Assembly: GCA_963710675.1 (NCBI GenBank)
Contig: CAVQBE010000015.1
Coordinates: 62,001 to 126,000, forward strand
Reading direction: 5' to 3'
From: JACCZX01 sp963710675
Lineage (GTDB): Bacteria > Pseudomonadota > Gammaproteobacteria > Burkholderiales > Burkholderiaceae_F
DNA length: 64,000 nucleotides
The position numbers and the translations under genes were made by a program. Numbering within the stretch: position 1 is the first letter of the stretch; each line of letters opens with the position of its first letter. The notes beneath the pieces were generated by a model, which saw nothing but the letters and a program-made list of their open reading frames with translations, had not been told where the DNA came from and ran no database searches. Of the stretch, positions 28,681 through 37,915 are shown piece after piece.

Positions 28681-29079
28681 TTGGACATCAGAAAACTGCA
28701 GCGCCTGGTTGTCGATGCGCTCGAGGACGTCAAGGCGCAGAACATCGAGGTCTTCAATACCGCCGGGTTATCGGACATGTTCGAGCGGGTCGTGATTGCC
28801 AGCGGCACGTCGAATCGCCAGACCCGCGCGCTCGCATCTTCCGTTGTCGAGAAGGTCAAGGAAGCCGGCGGCGATATCGTCAGTGTCGAGGGCGCCGAAG
28901 CCGGCGAGTGGGTCCTGGTCGACTGCAACGAAGTGATTGTGCACATCATGCAACCGGCCTATCGCGCCTACTACAACCTGGAAGAAATATGGGGTGGCAA
29001 GCCGGTTCGCCTCAAGTCTGCCGCGGTGGCGACGAAAAAGTCCTCAGGCAAGGCGAAAAGAGCGGTATCCGCGTCGTAG
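28681..29079 (+). CDS. rsfS: Ribosomal silencing factor RsfS
   Basis: Binds ribosomal protein L14 and blocks subunit joining when nutrients are scarce. 132 residues. I start at TTG 28681, just after the nadD stop, because the conserved N-terminus DIRKLQRLVVDALEDVKAQ begins there; longer starts would overlap nadD. Motifs SGTSNRQTRAL, GEWVLVDCNEVIVHIM and YNLEEIWGG are typical. A Lys/Ser-rich tail follows. rlmH starts 6 nt later. Confidence 0.95.
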   Translation: MDIRKLQRLVVDALEDVKAQNIEVFNTAGLSDMFERVVIASGTSNRQTRALASSVVEKVKEAGGDIVSVEGAEAGEWVLVDCNEVIVHIMQPAYRAYYNLEEIWGGKPVRLKSAAVATKKSSGKAKRAVSAS

Positions 29080-29085
29080 CTGCAG

Positions 29086-29556
29086 ATGAAAATCACCGTG
29101 GTCGCGGTCGGCCAGCGACAGCCACCGTGGGCCAATGCGGCGGTCGATGAGTACCTGTCCCGCCTTCCCGCCGAGTTCAAAGTGGAGTGCAAGCTGGTTA
29201 AAGCCGAATCCCGTAGCGGCGATGTCCCCCTCGCGCGTGTGCTAAGCGCCGAGGCAGCTCGTGTTCGCGCCGCGATACCCAACGGCGCATGGCTGATAGC
29301 ACTCGACGAGCGTGGCAAAGATTGGACGACTCAGCAATTAGCCGCGCAGCTTCAGCGTTGGCAGGACTCCGCTGGCGACGTGGCTTTCGCGATCGGCGGC
29401 GCTGACGGCCTGGATGCCAAGCTAAAGCAAGAAGCCCGCATGCTTCTGCGACTGTCGAGCATGACGCTGCCGCACGCGCTTGCCAGGGTGATGCTGGCCG
29501 AGCAGTTGTATCGCGCGGCTTCGATCCTCGCCGGGCACCCATACCATCGCGCCTAG
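29086..29556 (+). CDS. rlmH: 23S rRNA pseudouridine-1915 N3-methyltransferase
   Basis: SPOUT-class methyltransferase of 156 residues, acting on the 70S ribosome at helix 69. Visible features: N-terminal MKITVVAVGQ, LDERGKDWTTQQ, the SAM-binding knot FAIGGADGLD near residue 104, and the closing LAEQLYRAASILAGHPYHRA. Intact; follows rsfS in the conserved order. Confidence 0.96.
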   Translation: MKITVVAVGQRQPPWANAAVDEYLSRLPAEFKVECKLVKAESRSGDVPLARVLSAEAARVRAAIPNGAWLIALDERGKDWTTQQLAAQLQRWQDSAGDVAFAIGGADGLDAKLKQEARMLLRLSSMTLPHALARVMLAEQLYRAASILAGHPYHRA

Positions 29557-29568
29557 CAGGACTATCTA

Positions 29569-30180
29569 ATGCCCGGCGTTCTTTATCTCGCCTCACGCAG
29601 TCCACGCCGACGCGAGCTGCTAAAACAGATCGGCATCAAGTTCGATCCGCTGCTGTTGCGGCTTGCGAATCCACGGGGGCCGGATGTCGACGAATCACAA
29701 CACGACGGCGAGTCCTGCGGCGATTATGTCGAACGTACTGCGCGTCAGAAGGCGGCGTTCGGGCTCGACGTTTTGCGAATGCGATCGATGCTGTATCGGC
29801 CCGTGCTGTCGGCAGACACCATCGTCATCGTCGATGGCGGCGTTCTTGCCAAGCCTGCAAACGTCGAGCAGGCGCGCGAGTTCATGCGCAAGCTATCGGG
29901 ACGCACGCACGAAGTGCGAACTGCCGTGGCACTTGCAATGGAAGGTTCGCTAACCACCGCAACTTCGGTTTCGCAGGTGACTCTGCGCCCGCTGACCAAC
30001 GACGAGATCCAGCGCTACTGCGCGACCTCCGAGCCCTACGACAAGGCCGGCGGCTACGCAATACAAGGGCTTGCCTCGATCTTTATCGAACGGCTGGAAG
30101 GAAGTTACTCGGGTGTTATGGGGTTGCCGCTATTTGAAACTGCGCGACTGCTCTCCAGCGCAGGATTGAAAGTGCTGTAA
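29569..30180 (+). CDS. maf: Maf-like nucleotide pyrophosphatase
   Basis: Hydrolyses non-canonical or modified nucleoside triphosphates. 203 residues. Motifs: SRSPRRRELLKQIG near the start, a SADTIV motif (LSADTIVIVDG), KPANVEQAREFMRKLSGRTHEV, and GGYAIQGLASIF near the end. The exact substrate class (YhdE or YceF type) is not settled. It follows rlmH by 12 nt. Confidence 0.94.
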   Translation: MPGVLYLASRSPRRRELLKQIGIKFDPLLLRLANPRGPDVDESQHDGESCGDYVERTARQKAAFGLDVLRMRSMLYRPVLSADTIVIVDGGVLAKPANVEQAREFMRKLSGRTHEVRTAVALAMEGSLTTATSVSQVTLRPLTNDEIQRYCATSEPYDKAGGYAIQGLASIFIERLEGSYSGVMGLPLFETARLLSSAGLKVL

Positions 30181-30186
30181 ACGAAA

Positions 30187-30214
30187 ACGGCTCGCCGTTT
30201 TCGCGGCGAGCCGT
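30187..30214 (-). terminator. Terminator hairpin downstream of small exported protein
   Basis: An 11-bp perfect stem (ACGGCTCGCCG 30187-30197 and CGGCGAGCCGT 30204-30214) with a 6-nt loop lies 20 nt beyond the stop of the minus-strand gene at 30234. On the minus strand it is followed by TTTTCG, so it fits a terminator for that gene; it may also stop maf transcripts coming the other way. Confidence 0.65.
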
Positions 30215-30233
30215 CCTGCGGACAAAAACGGAG

Positions 30234-30449
30234 TTACTTCTTCGCCTTCTCTTTATCGGCCAAGGCCTTGCACTGAGCGTCTTTCGCCGCGTCTTTCATC
30301 TTGGCGTCCTTCGCGGCCCCGTCCATATAGGTCTTGCATTCCGCTGCCGTCATTTCCTTGGGTTTCGGTGCGTCCTTCGTCTGCGCACCAACGGTGGCTG
30401 CAGCGAGGCCCAGGCAGCAGGCGATTGATACGGAAGCTAGCGTCTTCAT
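30234..30449 (-). CDS. Small lysine-rich exported protein
   Basis: Protein of 71 residues with a signal peptide (ASVSIACCLGLAAATVGAQ; cleavage near 22). The mature 49 residues are Lys/Ala-rich with two Cys (AAECKTYM and DAQCKALA) that could form a disulfide. It is somewhat like PsiF-repeat proteins, but too short to assign. A ribosome site (GGGAGA) precedes the ATG. It sits against the trend between maf and rng with its own terminator. Function unknown. Confidence 0.65.
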   Translation of the reverse strand: MKTLASVSIACCLGLAAATVGAQTKDAPKPKEMTAAECKTYMDGAAKDAKMKDAAKDAQCKALADKEKAKK

Positions 30450-30605
30450 GGTTCTCTCCCTTGTTGTGGTTGGTGCAGTTGGCGCCCGAACGTATGCGCT
30501 GGGTCGTTCAAGTGCAGCCCAAGCATAACCTTATGCGCCAGCTGACCTCAAGCGGGATACTCAGGGATTGCCCCAAGGGCCTGCGATACCATCGACGCCG
30601 ACCCT

Positions 30606-32063
30606 ATGGAAGACATCCTGATCAATATCACCCCCCAGGAAACGCGAGTTGCCGTCTTGCTGGCCGGCGTCGTACAGGAGTTACACATCGAGCGTAGTGC
30701 GGCGCGCGGCATTGTCGGCAACATTTACCTCGGAAAGGTCGTGCGCGTTTTGCCCGGCATGCAGTCGGCATTTGTCGATATCGGACTTGAACGCGCGGCT
30801 TTTTTGCACGTGGCAGATATCTGGGAATTTCGCCAGGTCGCACCCGAAAAGCCATTGCCCATAGAGCGTCTGATTCATGAAGGTGAGACTCTGCTGGTGC
30901 AGGTGGTCAAGGATCCAATCGGCAGCAAGGGGGCCCGCCTGTCGACGCAGGTCAGCATCGCGGGGCGAATGTTGGTCTATTTGCCGCAAGATCCACATAT
31001 TGGGATCTCGCAGCGCATCGAGAACGAGGAAGAGCGTACTCAGCTGCGCGAGATGCTGCAGCGTCTGGTGCCGCCCGACGAGCGCGGCGGCTACATCATT
31101 CGTACCAGCGCGGAAGACGCCACCGAAGCAGACCTTGCTAACGATCTGGAGTATTTGCGCGTGCTCTGGCGGCGCATTCAGGAGCGGCGCGCAGAAAGCA
31201 CTGCGCCCGCTGTTCTCTATCAGGAGCTATGGCTCGCTCAAAGGATACTGCGCGATGTGACTACCGAAGCAACCGCATCGGTTCAGGTCGATTCGCGAGA
31301 GAACTTCGTCAGGCTGCAACAATTCGCGCGCCAGTTCGTTCCGCGCGTCGAAGCGAAGTTGATCCATTACACCGGCGAGCGGCCGCTGTTCGACCTCCAC
31401 TCGATCGATGCGGAGATCGAGCGAGCGCTCGCGCGCAGAGTGGAGTTGAAGTCGGGAGGCTACCTGATCATCGACCAGACCGAGGCAATGACCACAGTGG
31501 ACGTCAATACCGGCGGTTTTGTCGGGACGCGCAACTTCGACGACACGATCTACAAGACGAATCTTGAAGCGGCGCAGGCGATCGCGCGCCAATTGAGGCT
31601 TCGAAATCTCGGCGGCATCATCATCGTCGACTTCATCGACATGATGAACGCCGAACACCAGGACGCCGTGCTCGCAGAGTTCAAAAAAGCTTTAGCCAGG
31701 GACCGTACACGCATGACGGTAAGCGGTTTCACACAGCTCGGTCTGGTTGAAATGACACGCAAGCGCACACGCGAATCGCTCGCACACATCCTGTGCGAGC
31801 CGTGTCCGATGTGCCAGGCACGCGGGCAGGTCAAGACATCGCGCACGATGTGCTTCGAAATCCTGCGCGAGATCTTGCGCGAGTCGCGCCTGTTCGACGA
31901 GACACGCGAGTTCCGGATACTCGCCTCGCAACAGGTGATCGACCTGTTCCTGGAGGACGAATCACAGTCGCTTGCAATGCTCTCCGACTTCATCGGCAAG
32001 CCCGTATCGATGCAGGTGGAGACGGTTTATTCGCAGGAGCAGTACGACGTGGTGCTGATGTAG
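30606..32063 (+). CDS. rng: Ribonuclease G
   Basis: Endonuclease of 485 residues acting in rRNA 5' maturation and mRNA decay. The N-terminal S1-like region (GIVGNIYLGKVVRVLPGMQ...AFVDIG) is followed by the RNase E/G catalytic core: DVNTGGFVG and IIIVDFIDM carry the metal-binding Asp residues. The zinc-link Cys pair is CPMC near residue 400. There is no long C-terminal scaffold, so RNase G rather than RNase E. It follows maf as in many betaproteobacteria. Confidence 0.94.
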   Translation: MEDILINITPQETRVAVLLAGVVQELHIERSAARGIVGNIYLGKVVRVLPGMQSAFVDIGLERAAFLHVADIWEFRQVAPEKPLPIERLIHEGETLLVQVVKDPIGSKGARLSTQVSIAGRMLVYLPQDPHIGISQRIENEEERTQLREMLQRLVPPDERGGYIIRTSAEDATEADLANDLEYLRVLWRRIQERRAESTAPAVLYQELWLAQRILRDVTTEATASVQVDSRENFVRLQQFARQFVPRVEAKLIHYTGERPLFDLHSIDAEIERALARRVELKSGGYLIIDQTEAMTTVDVNTGGFVGTRNFDDTIYKTNLEAAQAIARQLRLRNLGGIIIVDFIDMMNAEHQDAVLAEFKKALARDRTRMTVSGFTQLGLVEMTRKRTRESLAHILCEPCPMCQARGQVKTSRTMCFEILREILRESRLFDETREFRILASQQVIDLFLEDESQSLAMLSDFIGKPVSMQVETVYSQEQYDVVLM

Positions 32064-32731
32064 TGGGTCCCGGCACTCGCGTTCTGCTGATTGTGGCGAC
32101 TCTCGTCGGCGGGCTCGCCGCCGACATGTACACCAACATTGTCGGACAAACAGTGATCGGCCTGATCGTTTGGCTGACGCTGTTCTCGTTACTGGCTGAT
32201 GTAGACCGGGACACGCGATTCATGCTGATGGCGTGTCTGGTGATCGCCACCGCAGGCGAGATCGTGCTTTCGCTCGGCTGGGGCCTGTACACGTACCGGC
32301 TCGACAACATTCCGTTGTTCGTGCCGCCGGGCCATGTTCTGCTGCTGCTGCTTGGACTGTCGCTCGCGCGCGCGATGCCGGACGGTGTCGCGCTCGCCAT
32401 CATTTGCGGCGCCGGTATCTATTCATTCACTGCCGGCGCCGCAGGAATCGACACGCTTGGCGTTCTGCTTTTCGGCGTTCTGTTGACAGCGTCGGTGGCG
32501 ATGCCGCGACAGCGTCGCCTCTATGCAAGTACGTTCGTACTCGCGCTCGCCCTCGAGATCCTGGGCACATGGCTCGGCAACTGGAGCTGGGCTCGCGATG
32601 TACCCGGCACATCACTCGTCACAACCAATCCACCGGTGGCTGCCGGAGCGTTCTATTGCGCGCTCGACGCACTTGTGGTTTTGGCGACAACACGGATGCG
32701 GGGGGCGAGAAGAGTACCTAGTGTTGCGTGA
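32063..32731 (+). CDS. Seven-helix membrane protein, unknown function
   Basis: Protein of 222 residues with about seven membrane helices. GTG 32063 is chosen: it overlaps the last base of the rng stop and begins a hydrophobic N-terminus (RVLLIVATLVGGLAADM). Conserved-looking polar patches include GEIVLSLGWGLYTYRL and NIPLFVPPGHVLL, and a WLGNWSWARD loop. I recall similar unnamed proteins in Proteobacteria and Actinobacteria, but no function. It would be co-translated with rng. Confidence 0.7.
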   Translation: MGPGTRVLLIVATLVGGLAADMYTNIVGQTVIGLIVWLTLFSLLADVDRDTRFMLMACLVIATAGEIVLSLGWGLYTYRLDNIPLFVPPGHVLLLLLGLSLARAMPDGVALAIICGAGIYSFTAGAAGIDTLGVLLFGVLLTASVAMPRQRRLYASTFVLALALEILGTWLGNWSWARDVPGTSLVTTNPPVAAGAFYCALDALVVLATTRMRGARRVPSVA

Positions 32732-32807
32732 CTCTTTGGGTTGGCTCAGGTGCTCTCGTTGCGCGCGAGTTTGGCCGTAGCTGATCTGGAGAGTCGTCGC
32801 TGCGCGC

Positions 32808-33230
32808 AAGCGTTGGGCGACGCTGCCTCGCCTGGGCGTCGGGCACGTCGTGCCAACCACTGCGGTACTCACAACGCCGGCGCGAAATAAGGCTAAAGCG
32901 TTATTTCGCTCAACAGCCCCGGCGTTGCTCCGCTCCTCGGGCGACGCCCCGAAGGCAGGTCAGCGCCGCCCAACGCTTGCGCGAGAGACAGTCTCACTAG
33001 TTGTGGGGAAAGAAAAAAACACCTCGTGCGAGGCGCTGTCGCGATAGCAGCGGCTGGCGCAGCTGCGCCGCCTTTGAGTCGTCGCCCGAGGAACGGAGCG
33101 CCAGCGGGGTCCTTAAGGGCCTGCCTGTCTGAGCGCAGCGAGTTGCAGGCCCGCCGCTGGCGCGAGTACCGCAGTGGTTGCCACTTCAGTGGCCGACGAC
33201 GTAGGCGGCGCAGCTGCGCCAGCCGCTGCT
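32808..33230. repeat. Gene-free island of nested inverted repeats
   Basis: No gene is seen in 32732-33244. The island holds a perfect 28-bp inverted repeat (33046-33073 with 33203-33230; each arm contains palindrome GGCGCAGCTGCGCC); a 17-bp pair (32854-32870 with 33164-33180); an 18/19 pair (32927-32945 with 33081-33099); and an imperfect pair of about 35 bp (32808-32842 with 32942-32979). Local hairpins include CGAAATAA/TTATTTCG (32882-32907). No transposase or integrase is nearby. It could be a composite of degenerate repeat copies or a structured RNA. Confidence 0.75.
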
Positions 33231-33244
33231 GCTGCACATAAGAC

Positions 33245-33853
33245 CTAACCCGATTCTTTTTTCCGAGGAACCCGCCCCAGCAGATAAAACTCGTCGTTCG
33301 GCCGCATGCCAATCATGTTGGCCATTCGATTCGACAGCGCGAAGAACGCGGCGATGGCGCCGATGTCCCAGATGTCTTCATCAGTGAAGCCTTGCTCGCG
33401 CAACGTATCGAAGTCTGCATCTTCGATCGTCGACGACGCGGTCGCGACCTTCATCGCGAACGCGAGCATGGCTTTCTGACGCTCGGTGATGTCCGCTTTC
33501 CGGTAGTTCACTGCAATCTGATCGGCGATCAGCGGTTGCCTTTCGTATACCCGCAGGATCGCACCGTGCGCGACGATGCAGTAGAGGCAATCGTTGGCGC
33601 CGCTGGTGGCGACGACAATCATCTCCTTTTCACCCTTGGTAAGTCCCGAATCACGCAGCATCAGCGCGTCGTGGTACGCGAAGAACGCGCGGCACTCATC
33701 GGGCCGGTGCGCGAGCGTCAGGAAGACATTGGGCACGAAGCCCGCCTTTTCCTGAACTTCGAGCATGCGCGCGCGTAAATCCTCAGGCACGTCAGCGATC
33801 GAGGGCACCGGGTAACGGCTGATCGGTTTCCGGTTTGTAGTGCTGTCCTTCAT
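33245..33853 (-). CDS. AhpD-like peroxidase-related protein
   Basis: Carboxymuconolactone decarboxylase/AhpD-fold protein of 202 residues. The redox motif is CLYCIVAHGA (Cys-x-x-Cys with His) near residue 90, preceded by LTKGEKEMIVVATS, which matches the peroxidase-related enzyme subfamily. It would act in thiol-based peroxide detoxification. Its ATG overlaps the inferred msbA stop (ATGA), suggesting translation together with the lipid flippase. Confidence 0.88.
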   Translation of the reverse strand: MKDSTTNRKPISRYPVPSIADVPEDLRARMLEVQEKAGFVPNVFLTLAHRPDECRAFFAYHDALMLRDSGLTKGEKEMIVVATSGANDCLYCIVAHGAILRVYERQPLIADQIAVNYRKADITERQKAMLAFAMKVATASSTIEDADFDTLREQGFTDEDIWDIGAIAAFFALSNRMANMIGMRPNDEFYLLGRVPRKKESG

Positions 33854-35654
33854 TTGATCTGCTCCTCGGCTTCCGAGCGTTGCTGCGGCGAATGTGTCGC
33901 AAACTGAATCTCATACAAATGTGCGTACAGACCCTGCTCGCTGCCAGCAATTGGCGGTGACTGCCGATTTCGACGATCCGGCCATGTTCGAGCACGACGA
34001 TCCGATCAGCGCGCTCGATGGTGGATAGCCGATGTGCAACGACGAACGTGGTTCGCCCCTGCATCAGACGTTCGAGCGATGATTGAATGTAGCGCTCCGA
34101 TTCGGAGTCGAGCGCCGAAGTGGCTTCGTCGAGCAGCAGAATCGGGGCGTCCTTGAGGAGTGCGCGTGCGATGGAGATTCGCTGGCGTTGCCCGCCGGAT
34201 AATCTGACCGCACTCTCGCCAATAGGCGTCTCAAACCCTTGAGGCAGCGACTCGATCAGCGGCAGCAGAAACGCAGCCTCTGCGACTTCGCGTATGCGTT
34301 CCTTGGAGGCGCCACGCTGTCCTCCGTAGGCAATGTTCGCGGCAACGGTGTCATCAAACAGTACGATGTCCTGCGACACCAGAGCGATCTGTCTGCGCAA
34401 GCTCGCCAGCGTCAGCTGATGAATCGGAACTCCATCGAGCACTATGTCGCCGGACGTCGGGCTGATGAAGCGCGGTATCAAATTAATCAAGGTGGTTTTT
34501 CCGCTGCCGGACGGACCCACCAGTGCGATCATTTCTCCGGGTGCGACGCTGAGTTCAATGCCTGTTAACGCGTCGGCAATCGTGTCTGGGTAGCGGAACG
34601 ACGTGCGCCTGAACTCCACCTGGCCCCGGGCCTTTTCTATCGTGTTCGTGCCGGTGTCTTGCTCAGTCGGCAAATCCATCATGCCGAACACGCTCTGCGC
34701 CGCCGCCGCCATGCGAGCGAGCGGGCCATTCAGCGAGGCCAGGTGCCGCAGCGCGGGTAACAGCAGCAATGCAGCTGCCAGAAACGTGACGAAATCGCCG
34801 GCCGTAAGTTGCGAATCGCGTGCTTGCCATAACGCAACCATCATCACAATCGCCACACCAAACGCCCCGGCAATCTGCGTCAGCGGCGTGGCAGCAGACC
34901 ACGCCACCTGCATCCGCATCGCAAAACCGCGCAGTCTGGCGTTGATGTGCCGAAAGCGCTCATTCTCATAACTCTCGCCTTCGTGGATTTTGACGACGCG
35001 TCTTCCCTCGTGCACCTCCTGCACCGAGCGCGTCATTTCGCCCAGCATCACCTGATTCTCGACATTGAGGCGGCGTAAACGGCGATTGAATGCGCGCAGC
35101 GTCAAGGCAATCACCGGAGCAATCGCCAGTGCCACCAGCGTCAATTGCCAGTTGTAGTAGAGCAGCAGCAACAGCAGAAAGATGACAATTAGCGAGTCGC
35201 GCACAGCAGTGCTCAGCACCTCGGCGGCGAGGTTCAGCGCGTTGGTAGCTTCGTTGACGAACTTTGAGATCACGACGCTCGATGGCATCTGTTCAAACGT
35301 CGCGGCTGGCCAGCGCAGCATGCGATCGAACATCGTCATGCGCAGATTCATCAGGACCGACTGCGAGATGCGATTCAACAGATAGGAGCTCGCGAAACTC
35401 GCAAACCCGCGCACGATGAACAGCCCCACAAACGCGAGCGGTAGCCACATCAAGCTGCTCGAATCCCGTTCAAGCAGTGCGCGGTCAGTCAGCACGCCAG
35501 TCAGCTTCGCCAGAATAGGATCGGTCGCTGCAGCGATCGCGGTCGCCAGCAACGCGAAAGCCAGGACCTTTCGATGGGCGAGCACCATACCGAACAAGCG
35601 GCGCAGGTTCGGATCGTCGAGCAACCGCGGTTGCGCCGGGGAAGAACTCGTCAT
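33850..35654 (-). CDS. msbA: Lipid A export ABC transporter MsbA, frameshifted near its end
   Basis: Fused permease-ATPase of about 600 residues that flips lipid A-core across the inner membrane. Six membrane helices are followed by the nucleotide domain: Walker A GPSGSGKTT, signature LSGGQRQR, Walker B LLLDEATSALD. The start is ATG 35654 (MTSSSPAQPRLLDDPN). Near 33935-33945 the frame breaks; the other frame gives a typical ending (GLYAHLYEIQFATH) and stops at 33850-33852. The locus is one base short of a multiple of three. Neighbours make glycans for the cell surface. Confidence 0.9.
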
Positions 35655-35777
35655 GGTGTCGCGTGCCAGAATCTGTTGTGCGATGAGGGCCTGTTCACAC
35701 CAAAACCTTCGACGACCGTGCTTAGTGTATGCGAAGCACCTCGATGCAAGCATTCGAGTCTTGGTTCGCATGGAATC

Positions 35778-36674
35778 GTGAAGCCGCTGCTGGTTCGACT
35801 GCCGAATCACCTTGGGGACGCGTGCATGGCACTGCCTGCGCTCGATCTCCTGGCTGATCACGGTTTCACACTGACGCTTGCTGGCCGGCCATGGGCCACC
35901 GATCTGTTTTCCGCCTATCCATGGAAGGTAATTTCGTTTGCAAGCTCGCGTATCCAGGCCCTGCGGAATGCCAGAGTGGATAGCGGATTGCTGCTGACGA
36001 ATTCGTTCAGCACCGCACTTGAATTCAGGCTGGCCGGGATTTCCGCTGTCGGCTACGCACGAGATGCGCGTTCATGGCTACTGGACCAGGCGGTCGCCGT
36101 GAACGCCAGAGATCACATGGTCGAGTACTACCACCGGCTCGCTTGCATAATCGTCGATGCATCGACAGAGGTTCCGCGCGACCTGCAATTGCGCATCAGC
36201 GAGCGCGCCTTGCGGCATGCGCAGCAATTACTCGCTGCACACGAGGTCGGACCCGAATATGTCGTGCTGTGTCCGGTCGCCGTAGGATTTCATCGTGGCA
36301 AGCTAAAGGCGTGGGGCGGTTTCACTCAGCTGAACGCCGAGTTGCTGGCTGAGGGAATGCGAGTGGTGGCGATGCCTGGGCCGAATGAATCTGAGACGGT
36401 GCGCCAAGCGTTGCCTGGCGCGATTCTGTTACCCGAATCGGATGTCGCGAGCTTTGCAGCAGTCCTTGCAGGCGCACGCTTGGTCGTCGCCAACGACAGT
36501 GGAGCCGGACATCTGGCCGCAGCGGCGGGGGCGCGATTGATTAGCGTCTTTGGCGTAACCGATCCCGAAAAGACACGCCCATGGAGCACGCGAGCCACGC
36601 TAGTCGGTTCGAGCGATGGTTGGCCCAGCTATCAAGCGGTTCGATCTGCGGTCGACTCCGCGCTGCGTGACTGA
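35778..36674 (+). CDS. Glycosyltransferase family 9 (heptosyltransferase-like)
   Basis: Protein of 298 residues. GTG 35778 starts the characteristic LLVRLPNHLGDACMALPAL, the family's N-terminal Rossmann entry; an ATG at 35770 is out of frame and stops at once. The C-terminal donor site is ARLVVANDSGAGHLAAAAGA, followed by VFGVTDPEKTRPW, as in WaaC/WaaF. It probably adds heptose to the LPS core. It is divergent from msbA (123-nt spacer) and its 3' end overlaps the convergent O-antigen ligase gene by 43 nt. Confidence 0.88.
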   Translation: MKPLLVRLPNHLGDACMALPALDLLADHGFTLTLAGRPWATDLFSAYPWKVISFASSRIQALRNARVDSGLLLTNSFSTALEFRLAGISAVGYARDARSWLLDQAVAVNARDHMVEYYHRLACIIVDASTEVPRDLQLRISERALRHAQQLLAAHEVGPEYVVLCPVAVGFHRGKLKAWGGFTQLNAELLAEGMRVVAMPGPNESETVRQALPGAILLPESDVASFAAVLAGARLVVANDSGAGHLAAAAGARLISVFGVTDPEKTRPWSTRATLVGSSDGWPSYQAVRSAVDSALRD

Positions 36675-37915
36675 GTAGCAACTGGACTTTCGCGAGCCAG
36701 GCAAACACCGAGCAAAATCGCAATCAAGTGTCCTTCATTGAACGTATGAAAGTGCGAACTGAACAGGCTTGTCAGGCTCCACGCTAGTAGCAGCGCGATA
36801 CCGACTACAGCAAACGCCCCACGTACCTGCTGCCGAGCGGCGGAAAACAAGAACCACGCAAACGCGACCAACCCGAGCAAACCTGTCTCCGCCAAGATCA
36901 GCAGGTATTGATTGTGAGGGTCGGCCGTAAGCGTTGCCTTCCATCCGGTGTAACGCTGCGTCACCACTCGTCGATATTGTTCGGGAAAGGAACCGAGTCC
37001 ATGCCCGATAAGTGGCGAATCGCGGACGATAGAAGCCGTGGTTTCCCACATCACTGGGCGAATCCCCATGGGAGTGATCACCGGAGAGCTGTGCGTTTCC
37101 CGCAGCTCCTTTAGGCCCAGCTCGATCCGCTGGGTGATTAGCGGCGAAAGCCACACCGCGCCGGACAACAACACGATGAGTGACCCGATGGCAGCAATTC
37201 GCGCGCGGCGCCGCGTCATTCCAACGATTACCACGACAGACGTCACTGCCAATGCCAAATACGCGCTTCTCGCGTAAGCAACCAATATGACGTTGGCTAC
37301 CATCAACACAGACGCTAACCCCAACGCCCACTGCTGCCATGAACCGCGTCGCGCGTGCAATAGGAGCACTAGAGCGAGTAATGCGCCGGTCGTCAGCGCC
37401 AAGCCCTGCGTGACGTGATTTCGCAAAATGATTCCGCTTGCGACATCGGAGGTCGCTTGCGCTGGTCCGAAATCGAACTCGAAAAAGGAGGCGACGGTTG
37501 CGGCAGTCGCCGTAATGACGTAAAGGGACGCGAAGGCCAGCTTTGAAAATCGCGTGTCGAAAATCGCGAGCGCGATAAACAGCAATAGGAAATGGCGCCA
37601 CCCTAACCACGCTTTCAGCGCTATAAAAAACGGCGCCTCGCTCCATGTCACAGACAGCAGCAGGACAGACAAGAACACGATGCAAGCCTTGCCTAGCGGC
37701 TGGTGCCAGGCCCACCGGATACGCTGCACGCATGATGGCGCTGCAATGAACGCGAGCAGCATCACGACTGCAGCGATGTTGGCTACCGCTGCGCCAGTAA
37801 ATGCCCCGATCGCAACCAGCGCAGCGGCAATGCGCGCAATTGCGAGTGATACACGGTCTCGGCCTAACTGCTTGCGTACTAAGCGAGGCAGGCTCAAAGA
37901 ATTCGTCGCCTCCAT
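36632..37915 (-). CDS. O-antigen ligase family protein
   Basis: Polytopic protein of 427 residues with 10-12 membrane helices. The Wzy_C/WaaL domain is recognisable by the periplasmic loop with RPVMWETTASIVRDSPLIGHG and DPHNQYLLILAETG, which carry the conserved Arg and His. It would transfer O-polysaccharide to lipid A-core or polymerise a surface glycan. ATG 37915 overlaps the inferred end of the GT25 gene by about 22 nt. Confidence 0.87.
   Translation of the reverse strand: MEATNSLSLPRLVRKQLGRDRVSLAIARIAAALVAIGAFTGAAVANIAAVVMLLAFIAAPSCVQRIRWAWHQPLGKACIVFLSVLLLSVTWSEAPFFIALKAWLGWRHFLLLFIALAIFDTRFSKLAFASLYVITATAATVASFFEFDFGPAQATSDVASGIILRNHVTQGLALTTGALLALVLLLHARRGSWQQWALGLASVLMVANVILVAYARSAYLALAVTSVVVIVGMTRRRARIAAIGSLIVLLSGAVWLSPLITQRIELGLKELRETHSSPVITPMGIRPVMWETTASIVRDSPLIGHGLGSFPEQYRRVVTQRYTGWKATLTADPHNQYLLILAETGLLGLVAFAWFLFSAARQQVRGAFAVVGIALLLAWSLTSLFSSHFHTFNEGHLIAILLGVCLARESPVATQSRSAESTADRTA

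Noticed and set aside
32811..32974. Integron attC-like core sites (GTTGGGC and GCCCAAC)
   Set aside because: The two sites point the wrong way relative to each other for an attC (RYYYAAC should precede GTTRRRY), there is no cassette gene or integrase, and they belong to a wider imperfect inverted repeat.
36735..37893. Extension of the GT25 protein to 635 residues
   Set aside because: The added part overlaps the intact O-antigen ligase gene in another frame and shows no domain.
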